From NCBI GenBank assembly GCA_020345705.1, contig CP070766.1, forward strand, positions 1,954,028 through 1,961,137: a stretch of DNA of 7,110 bases, written 5' to 3'. Origin of the DNA: Candidatus Zixiibacteriota bacterium. Lineage in GTDB: Bacteria > Zixibacteria > MSB-5A5 > GN15 > PGXB01. The notes beneath the pieces were generated by a model. It did no database searches and was not told the origin of the DNA. It saw nothing but the letters and a program-made list of their open reading frames with translations. The position numbers and the translations under genes were made by a program. Positions 1 through 5,140 of this stretch are shown piece by piece (position 1 is the stretch's first letter; every line of letters starts with the position of its first letter).

Positions 1-22
1 CGGGAAATACCGATATAAATGA
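1..22 (+). other. Possible 3' end of an upstream gene
   Basis: Two of the three forward frames close here. One ends in a TAA at 16-18, directly before the prepilin peptidase start. The other ends in a TGA at 20-22, which would overlap the ATG at 19-21 as an ATGA junction typical of translational coupling. Too little is visible to decide which frame is coding or what the product is. Either arrangement would put the prepilin peptidase inside an operon that began upstream of the window. Confidence 0.25.
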
Positions 23-807
23 CAATGGAAGGTATTTCCGCATATATCTGGATTTTCTGCGTTGGGCTGGTAATCGGTTCTTTTCTGAATGTCCTGATCT
101 ACCGGATTCCGAGAAAGCTCAGTTTCGGATTTAACCGATCATTTTGCCCCTCGTGCAAAGAGAAGATAAAATTCTACGATAATATTCCCGTCGTCAGCTA
201 TATCATTCTGAAAGGAAAGTGCCGGAATTGTAAGGCCGGGATATCCTTCAGGTACCCGCTGGTCGAACTTCTGAATGGGTTGATTTATGCTTTTCTGTTG
301 CACAATTTCGGCCCTTCGATGGAATTCATCGTTTTCTGTTTTCTGTCGTCGGTACTAATAACGATATTCTTTATCGACCTCGACTTCCAGATCATACCCG
401 ACCTTCTGACCATGCCCGGAATGGCAGTCGGTCTTGGAGTCTCGCTGCTTCCCGGGGGGATTGGAATTGTCTCATCTCTGATTGGTCTGGCCGTCGGAGG
501 CGGCGTGCTCTATCTGATCGCCCTTGGCGGCGACTGGCTTTTCAAGAAGGAAAGCATGGGTGGGGGGGATATCAAGATGGCGGCCATGCTGGGGGCTTTC
601 CTCGGCTGGCAGAAGGTGGTTTTCATCTTTTTCGCGGCGGCCGTCATAGGCCTTATGATCTCACTGGTAATTATGCTCTTTTCAAAAAAGCTGCGGGTGT
701 CACGGGTAGTCCCCTTCGGCCCATTCCTGGCTCTGGGAGCCTTTGCGGCCATTGTCTACGGGGACAGCGTGATTGCATATTATATCAGTAATTACCTCAA
801 AATCTGA
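19..807 (+). CDS. pilD: Type IV prepilin peptidase / N-methyltransferase (PilD/GspO family)
   Basis: Inner-membrane aspartyl protease that cleaves the leader from type IV pilins or type II secretion pseudopilins and N-methylates the new N-terminal residue. The 262-residue length is normal for the family. Seen: an N-terminal hydrophobic segment with GSFLNVLIYRIP (residues 20-31), the start of the methyltransferase domain; two zinc-type cysteine pairs, C43/C46 (CPSC) and C68/C71 (CRNC); the first catalytic-Asp region FIDLD..IPD (D120/D122, D128); the second catalytic motif GGGDIKM with D184; and the C-terminal VPFGPFLALGA motif (231-241). Several further membrane segments lie at about 80-97, 103-120, 129-170 and 199-221. 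ATG 19 was chosen, but ATG 25 is an in-frame alternative; neither has a strong Shine-Dalgarno sequence, which fits coupling to an upstream gene. No terminator separates it from the kinase that follows after 66 nt, so the two are probably cotranscribed. Whether it serves pili or type II secretion cannot be told from this window. Confidence 0.96.
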   Translation: MTMEGISAYIWIFCVGLVIGSFLNVLIYRIPRKLSFGFNRSFCPSCKEKIKFYDNIPVVSYIILKGKCRNCKAGISFRYPLVELLNGLIYAFLLHNFGPSMEFIVFCFLSSVLITIFFIDLDFQIIPDLLTMPGMAVGLGVSLLPGGIGIVSSLIGLAVGGGVLYLIALGGDWLFKKESMGGGDIKMAAMLGAFLGWQKVVFIFFAAAVIGLMISLVIMLFSKKLRVSRVVPFGPFLALGAFAAIVYGDSVIAYYISNYLKI

Positions 808-873
808 CCGACCTCAGCCGGGCGCCGGAGTTCTCAATCAACGGCGGAAACTGTCGATAATTTCAGTGAGTCT

Positions 874-2721
874 ATGGCAAAACGACCTAAAGAGTTTCAG
901 TTCGAAATTCACCTGGGCCTGACGCTGATCGTCCTGGTTCTGGTGATTCTTAATTTCGGGTCGCACTACACTCTCTTTCGCGTGAAACGGGCCGTAGAGG
1001 CGGATGTCAGGGACGGACTGTATGAGGCGGCCGTGACAAGCGCCAGCTACATCCAGAAAGGGGGCCGGGAAGTTCTGACCGAGTCTCTTCTTGACGATAT
1101 GCGGGGCGATTATGACCTTGAGACGCTAGAGATTGTCCTCCTGGAATCGGAAAGGATTGATACATCAAGTGGCGGGCAATCGGTTCAACCTGAGTTCCTT
1201 GAAATTGATGCAACTCTTCGCGCCGATGATCTGATCCCACTGCTGCAGAACGAGCCGATTTACAGGCATCGAAGCGGTGACCAGTTAAATGCAATATTAT
1301 TCCCTGTCGAGTATGCCGGCTCGAAGTACGTGATTGGAGTTGCCAGATACAGTCCTCTCTTGAGTTCCCTGGAAAACGCCGGTCGCATTCTGCTTTTCAC
1401 CGGTCTTATGGGCCTGCTGGTGATTATTTATGCATCGCTGAAACTTGCCAGGTACATCACGTCACCTTTCAAACACCTCAAAGAGAAGGCCGAAAAGTCC
1501 GGTCTTTTAGAGGGCTCCGATTCGGATGAGGTTTCTCAACTCGTCCAGGTCTATGAGAAAATCATCGCTGACCTGAAAAATAAAGAACAAGAGCTTATGC
1601 GGCTCAATGAGATTGTCAGCCGTAGAGCCGACGACCTTGAAGTTTACAATAACTATATTTTGAAATCGATCAACGCCGGAATAATCACTCTCGATTCGAA
1701 AAACAGGCTGTCGACGGTGAATCGGGCGGCCTCACAGATTCTGGGACTCAGGGATGACGATCTGAGAGACGTGGAATACGAAGAACTCTTCCGCGATTAT
1801 CCGGAGCTTGGAGAGACGGTAGCAAGCTTCCTGACGTGTGACCGGCCGGTGGAAAACCGGAGGATTCAGATAACGGGGCCGGAGGGGAGAGACATCATAC
1901 TGGGAGTGTCAATATCCAGCCTGACAGACAGCCAGGGGAATTCTATCGGCAACTCGATAATACTAAATGATGAGACCGAGTTCATCGCTCTTCAGGAAGA
2001 ACTGGAACTCAAGAAAAGAATGGCTCTGCTCGGAGAAATGTCGGGCGGCCTGGCTCACCAGCTGAGGAATTCGGTCGGGGCGATCGTCGGCTTTGCCAGA
2101 CTCGTTCACAGGAGAGCCGGCGACGACGAGATTGCGCGGCAGAATGCCGACCGCCTCCTGACAGAATCCGAGCAAGCCGAAGCGCTGGTGGCCAGATTTC
2201 TCGATTTCGCCAAGCCTTTGGAAATCGAATTCAGAGAATTCCGACCGGCAGAACTGCTCGATGAAATTGTCACATCATTCCGGGAAAAGTACGGCCATGT
2301 GCGATTTGAGATGGCATTTTTAAATGAATCTTCGGTCCGGATCCCGGGAGATGCTCTCCTATTAAAACAGGCCCTGGGGAATATCGTTGACAACGCCTGC
2401 AAAGCTCTGGGGGAGTCGGGGGAGACGGTCCGACTGGAGACTGAGCTCAAAGAGAATCTTTTCGAGATCAGGATTATCGACAACGGCTCCGGCATACCCG
2501 AAGATTACAAAGACAAGATTTTTACTCCTTTCTTTTCCGGCAGCCCGTCCGGCTCCGGCCTGGGTCTGGCCCTGGCGCGGAAGATAATTCTCCGACATGA
2601 GGGGAATATAGATTTTCAGTCGATGGTCGGAGAGGGAACGACCTTCAGAGTCTTGCTTCCGATGTCAAGGCCCGCCAGGCCCACACCCGAAGGGCTCGAG
2701 CACTCGCTTTTTGCCTCATAA
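874..2721 (+). CDS. Membrane sensor histidine kinase, HAMP-PAS-HisKA-HATPase (NtrB/PilS type)
   Basis: Two-component sensor kinase of 615 residues. Seen in order: TM1 at about 14-34; a periplasmic sensor region at about 35-168; TM2 at about 171-189; a HAMP-like linker (about 190-235) and coiled coil; a PAS domain (about 257-370) beginning near NAGIITLD; an H-box GGLAHQLRNS with phospho-accepting H395 in the NtrB-style HQLRN context; and an ATPase domain with N-box N503..DNACKAL, G1 DNGSGIP (D536), an F-box FTPFF and G2 GSGLGLA (from about 560). All catalytic boxes look intact. NtrB/PilS-type kinases normally phosphorylate sigma54-activating response regulators, but no regulator is encoded in the window, so the partner is unknown. 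Following a prepilin peptidase, a role in pilus or secretion control is a reasonable inference. PilS proper has six membrane segments, whereas this protein has two with a periplasmic loop, so it is not assigned that name. The start at ATG 874 has only a weak ribosome binding site. Confidence 0.93.
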   Translation: MAKRPKEFQFEIHLGLTLIVLVLVILNFGSHYTLFRVKRAVEADVRDGLYEAAVTSASYIQKGGREVLTESLLDDMRGDYDLETLEIVLLESERIDTSSGGQSVQPEFLEIDATLRADDLIPLLQNEPIYRHRSGDQLNAILFPVEYAGSKYVIGVARYSPLLSSLENAGRILLFTGLMGLLVIIYASLKLARYITSPFKHLKEKAEKSGLLEGSDSDEVSQLVQVYEKIIADLKNKEQELMRLNEIVSRRADDLEVYNNYILKSINAGIITLDSKNRLSTVNRAASQILGLRDDDLRDVEYEELFRDYPELGETVASFLTCDRPVENRRIQITGPEGRDIILGVSISSLTDSQGNSIGNSIILNDETEFIALQEELELKKRMALLGEMSGGLAHQLRNSVGAIVGFARLVHRRAGDDEIARQNADRLLTESEQAEALVARFLDFAKPLEIEFREFRPAELLDEIVTSFREKYGHVRFEMAFLNESSVRIPGDALLLKQALGNIVDNACKALGESGETVRLETELKENLFEIRIIDNGSGIPEDYKDKIFTPFFSGSPSGSGLGLALARKIILRHEGNIDFQSMVGEGTTFRVLLPMSRPARPTPEGLEHSLFAS

Positions 2722-2726
2722 AAGCG

Positions 2727-2754
2727 TTGCCTTTTCCTCAGGATTTTCTATATT
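2727..2754 (+). promoter_or_regulatory. Candidate sigma70-type promoter for efp
   Basis: A TTGCCT box at 2727-2732 (4 of 6 matches to TTGACA) and TATATT at 2749-2754 (5 of 6 matches to TATAAT) are separated by 16 nt, just after the kinase stop codon. Transcription would start near 2761, giving a short leader of about 19 nt that carries the efp ribosome binding site. This would let efp and rnhC be expressed independently of the kinase. The call rests on consensus matching only. Confidence 0.45.
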
Positions 2755-2770
2755 CTCGCTGAAAATTGAT

Positions 2771-2776
2771 GGAGGT
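2771..2776 (+). promoter_or_regulatory. Strong Shine-Dalgarno site fixing the efp start
   Basis: GGAGGT lies 3 nt before ATG 2780. The spacing is short but the match is perfect. It favours ATG 2780 over an in-frame upstream ATG at 2712, which would overlap the kinase and add 23 residues not seen in EF-P proteins. Confidence 0.7.
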
Positions 2777-2779
2777 ATA

Positions 2780-3340
2780 ATGATTTCCCCGAGTAATTTC
2801 AGGAAGGGCCTGAAACTGATGTATGAGGGCAATCCCTACTTCATAGTTGACTTCATGCACGTGAAGATGGGGCGGGGACGCCCGCACGTCAAAGCAAAAA
2901 TGAAACATCTTCTGACAGGCCAGGTGATTGAGAAATCTTTCCTGACAACCGAGTCGTTTGAGGAGCCTGATCTTGAAGATCGCAGGATGCAATTTCTCTA
3001 CAACCAGGGCAATGAGTACTTCTTTATGGATTCGACTACCTTTGACCAGATTCCGATTGGCGAGGAGGCGCTGGGCGACAGCCGGTGGTATCTTATCGAA
3101 AATCAGGAATACAACGTTCTGTTCTTCGAAGGGAAGCCGATTTCACTGGACCTGCCGGCGTCGGTTATCCTGACGGTTATCGAGGCGCTGCCAGCTATAA
3201 AGGGTGACACTGTCACTAACGTCCTGAAACCGGCGAAAGTAGAGACCGGCTATGAGATCAAGGTACCGCTCTTTGTCAAAGAGGGAGACAAAATCAAGAT
3301 TGATACCCGGACGGGCGAATATATCGAGCGGGCCAATTAA
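2780..3340 (+). CDS. efp: Translation elongation factor P
   Basis: EF-P binds between the ribosomal P and E sites and stimulates peptide-bond formation at polyproline and similar stalling sequences. The product is 186 residues, the normal length. Seen: an N-terminal KOW-like domain beginning ISPSNFRKGLKLMYEGNPY; a middle OB-type domain with the typical FLYNQGNEYFFMD stretch; and a C-terminal domain with KGDTVTNVLKPAKVETG and the end signature VPLFVKEGDKIKIDTRTGEY. The upstream in-frame extension was rejected because the family begins at this Met and a perfect Shine-Dalgarno sequence precedes it. Odd point: the loop-tip residue that is a modified Lys in Escherichia coli (K34) is Arg32 here, in the context MGRGRPH. 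Arg32 is the rhamnosylated residue in Pseudomonas-type EF-P, but the neighbouring residues differ from that group. No modification enzyme gene (epmA/epmB or earP) is visible in the window. The 3' end overlaps the next gene. Confidence 0.97.
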   Translation: MISPSNFRKGLKLMYEGNPYFIVDFMHVKMGRGRPHVKAKMKHLLTGQVIEKSFLTTESFEEPDLEDRRMQFLYNQGNEYFFMDSTTFDQIPIGEEALGDSRWYLIENQEYNVLFFEGKPISLDLPASVILTVIEALPAIKGDTVTNVLKPAKVETGYEIKVPLFVKEGDKIKIDTRTGEYIERAN

Positions 3341-3980
3341 TATTCAAAGCCACAGCAGGATTCTCGGGATTGACGAATCCGGCAAAGGTGATTTCTTCGG
3401 TCCCCTCGTCATCGCAGGAGTCTTGACCGATAATGCCGCCGCGCGGAGGCTGAAAGATCATGGCGTCAGAGACTCCAAGAAAATCTCCGACAATCGAATT
3501 CTTGAGCTTGATCGCCTAATATCAGCCAATTTCATTCACTCTATCGTCATTATCGGGCCTGAGAAATACAATCAGCTTTACAGCCGCATAAGAAACCTCA
3601 ACAAGCTTCTGGCCTGGGGCCACAGCCGGGTCATCGAAAATATCGCCGAGAACAACGCCATCGACCTGGCCGTCTCGGACAAATTCGGACGGACCGATTT
3701 TATCGAAAATGCCTTGATGAAAAAGGGTAAATCTATTGAGCTTCGCCAGGAAGTCCGCGCCGAGGCGGTAATCCAGGTGGCGGCGGCGTCAATCCTGGCA
3801 CGAGCCGGTTTTATCAGGTACATGAACAAGCTGTCGAAACTGTATGATACCGAGCTTCCCAAAGGGGCGGGAAGCATCGTCGATAAAGCCGCAGCCGCCA
3901 TCGCGCAGAAATACGGCCGCGAGGCGCTGGACAAGATCGCCAAGCTTCATTTCAAGAACTATAAAAAGGTGCTGGGTTAA
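3300..3980 (+). CDS. rnhC: Ribonuclease HIII, compact form lacking the N-terminal domain
   Basis: Endonuclease that cuts the RNA strand of RNA/DNA hybrids. Numbering from TTG 3300 (226 residues): signature GIDESGKGDFFGPLV with D25 and E26; DSKKIS at 58-63; the HIII-typical NLNKLLAWGHSRVIEN (99-114); D127 in SDKFG; E155 in RAEAVIQVAAASILAR; and C-terminal KLHFKNYKKV. A glutamate rather than aspartate at the fourth metal ligand (DEDE) points to RNase HIII over HII. Family members are usually about 300 residues with an N-terminal TBP-like substrate-binding domain; here only about 15-40 residues precede the catalytic core, so that domain is absent. The start is uncertain. TTG 3300, with GAGGGAG at 3281-3287 upstream, overlaps efp by 41 nt; ATG 3252 would overlap by 89 nt and give 242 residues; no ATG, GTG or TTG lies between 3302 and the first catalytic motif. 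Overlap with efp implies cotranscription and probable translational coupling. Confidence 0.9.
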   Translation: MIPGRANISSGPINIQSHSRILGIDESGKGDFFGPLVIAGVLTDNAAARRLKDHGVRDSKKISDNRILELDRLISANFIHSIVIIGPEKYNQLYSRIRNLNKLLAWGHSRVIENIAENNAIDLAVSDKFGRTDFIENALMKKGKSIELRQEVRAEAVIQVAAASILARAGFIRYMNKLSKLYDTELPKGAGSIVDKAAAAIAQKYGREALDKIAKLHFKNYKKVLG

Positions 3981-3981
3981 C

Positions 3982-3993
3982 ATCCGGCCGGAT
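3982..3993. repeat. 12-bp perfect palindrome after rnhC
   Basis: ATCCGGCCGGAT sits immediately after the rnhC stop codon. It has no U-tract and no loop, so it is not a terminator by itself. It may be chance in GC-rich spacer DNA or part of a longer 3' structure with the downstream hairpin. Confidence 0.3.
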
Positions 3994-4026
3994 CGCGTCG
4001 GCGGCCTTCGGAAAACCGGCCAAATC

Positions 4027-4059
4027 AAAAGCCGGGCGGAAGGTCATCGCCCGGCTTTT
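4027..4059. terminator. Bidirectional Rho-independent terminator
   Basis: AAAAGCCGGGCGG at 4027-4039 pairs with 4047-4059, giving about 13 base pairs (including one G-T) around a 7-nt loop. The A-tract on the left arm and T-tract on the right arm mean both strands produce a GC-rich hairpin followed by U residues. It lies 46 nt past the rnhC stop and 25 nt past the stop of the converging lipoprotein gene, so it can end both transcripts. Confidence 0.85.
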
Positions 4060-4084
4060 CAGCACAGCTGTTGTTGGGGATTTT

Positions 4085-4843
4085 CTATCTGGTCATCACG
4101 ATCTCGCCGACGAGCTCACCGTTTGGATAATTATCCGGGTCGACACCGACGACGTATCGCACCAGCCCTACGCCGCGGGCATACCAGTAATAATTTGATG
4201 CATCGTTGATCTGATTCTCGACCTTGAGGCAATCCTCGAATGTATTGCCGTTATCCAGGTCAATATCCTCAATTGCGGAGATCTCAAAATAATTCGAGCC
4301 GATGGTCGGATATGTCTTCGTGATCTGTCCGCCGGACGGCAAACTGTCCTGGGCGTCGTCGGCCGGTTTGATGTTATTGCTCTCCGTGGTAATGGCTATA
4401 ATATCATCCGCATCAAGCAGATTCTGTGAGGGGTCGAATCTGAGCCACGAATTTCCGACCTCCAGCGGGGATTCCAGAAGTTTCTCCGGAATCGTGTTCG
4501 AACTCTCGAAATAGTAGAGACCGTCGTTTTCGGAGAACAAATATCCCGTGTCGACCGACAACGGATAATGGACGTTTTGCCTGGTCCACTCATAAACCGT
4601 GTAGCCGCCCACGTTGACTCCCTCACCGATCGTGCAGCGGTAGTAGGATGTCTGGCCGAAGACGTTGCTGGTCTCCATATACTGAAGACTGCTGCCGGGA
4701 TTGAGCGGAAAGTAGCTGGAAATATCCGGCGTGGTGTCGGCGATAGCGGAATTATCCGTCGGCGTTTCGGAGCAACCGGCCCATAACAGGATAACCGTAG
4801 CGGCAGCCGCAAAAAATGTCAGAACGGAAATTAATCTTCGCAT
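4085..4843 (-). CDS. Putative outer-membrane lipoprotein of unknown function
   Basis: Product of 252 residues. The N-terminus has a charged MRR, a hydrophobic stretch (residues 4-22) and WAGC with candidate lipidated Cys24, followed by a polar SETPTDNS tether. This is a lipoprotein signal, although Trp at the -3 position is unusual for a lipobox. The mature part opens with YFPLNPGSSLQYMET, reminiscent of the 'PLxxGxxWxY' opening of uncharacterised bacterial surface lipoproteins. It is rich in Asp, Asn, Tyr, Ser and Thr with alternating strand-like patterns, suggesting a beta-rich extracytoplasmic domain. No catalytic motif was recognised. ATG 4843 was chosen because GGGGGAGGGAAA immediately precedes it and the signal peptide starts there; the in-frame extension upstream to 4972 has no lipoprotein logic. 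It converges on rnhC with a shared terminator and is divergent from the GAF-domain kinase-like gene. No function is assigned. Confidence 0.82.
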   Translation of the reverse strand: MRRLISVLTFFAAAATVILLWAGCSETPTDNSAIADTTPDISSYFPLNPGSSLQYMETSNVFGQTSYYRCTIGEGVNVGGYTVYEWTRQNVHYPLSVDTGYLFSENDGLYYFESSNTIPEKLLESPLEVGNSWLRFDPSQNLLDADDIIAITTESNNIKPADDAQDSLPSGGQITKTYPTIGSNYFEISAIEDIDLDNGNTFEDCLKVENQINDASNYYWYARGVGLVRYVVGVDPDNYPNGELVGEIVMTR

Positions 4844-4940
4844 TTTCCCTCCCCCGCGTAGAGCGAGCGTTAACGGGTTTCGATTTCGTTTGCCGACAAA
4901 CCTGCAACAGCGATGCCAAAGGCCGCCGGCCCCGGCAATC

Positions 4941-4955
4941 TGTTGCGGCGCAACA
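4941..4955. repeat. Perfect inverted repeat, possible operator
   Basis: TGTTGC and GCAACA flank a GGC centre, forming a perfect 6+3+6 dyad in the divergent intergenic region, about 98 bp upstream of the lipoprotein start. The size and position fit a small dimeric regulator site, but one short dyad in GC-rich DNA may be chance, and no regulator gene is adjacent. Confidence 0.3.
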
Positions 4956-5129
4956 TGATACCATCTTCGCATTTCTGGCCGGAGAGGTCGATGTTCCGGA
5001 AATATATGGGGTGATATCCATACCTGTGGGACATTGTCGGCTTGTCGGGGGAAGCGTTAAGGTAAAGGGCCGGGCCGCCGAAAACTATTAATAAGAAAGC
5101 ATTTAGGCCGTCTGGCGCCAACAATCTGT

Positions 5130-5134
5130 GAGGA
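5130..5134 (+). promoter_or_regulatory. Shine-Dalgarno site deciding the kinase-like gene start
   Basis: GAGGA lies 6 nt before ATG 5141, ideal spacing. The hydrophobic membrane segment starts straight after this Met, which supports the choice of start. Confidence 0.65.
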
Positions 5135-5140
5135 ATTGAC

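Larger units (their letters stand above)
4844..5140. other. Divergent intergenic region
   Basis: These 297 bp separate the leftward lipoprotein start from the rightward kinase-like start and should carry both promoters. No convincing -35/-10 pair was found on either strand. An AT-rich patch, AACTATTAATAAG near 5083-5095, is the best place for a rightward -10 element but lacks a well-spaced -35 partner. A 15-bp inverted repeat lies at 4941-4955, and an 8-bp palindrome TGGCGCCA at 5113-5120 lies just upstream of the rightward start. Open frames reading through the region look non-coding: no family resemblance and no ribosome binding site at a clear start. Confidence 0.5.

Noticed and set aside
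831..861. Possible promoter TTCTCA / GATAAT before the histidine kinase
   Set aside because: The 19-nt spacing and weak -35 box are poor, and a start site there would leave almost no leader before ATG 874. Cotranscription with the prepilin peptidase is simpler.
2106..2495. 129-codon - strand frame within the histidine kinase
   Set aside because: Shadow of the conserved HisKA/ATPase coding region; no start signal or family match.
3252..3302. Reading the rnhC product as RNase HII (rnhB)
   Set aside because: The DESGKGDFFGPLV signature, the NLNKLLAWGH motif and Glu at the fourth metal-ligand position fit RNase HIII better than HII.
3844..4209. 121-codon + frame running from rnhC across the terminator into the lipoprotein gene
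   Set aside because: It crosses a strong bidirectional terminator and two convergent genes and has an Arg/Pro-rich low-quality translation.
4844..4972. In-frame N-terminal extension of the lipoprotein gene
   Set aside because: The signal peptide and strong ribosome binding site place the start at 4843; the extension would bury the signal sequence.
4844..5140. Small RNA or riboswitch in the divergent spacer
   Set aside because: No recognisable riboswitch core, no terminator-like hairpin with a U-tract, and only small dyads.
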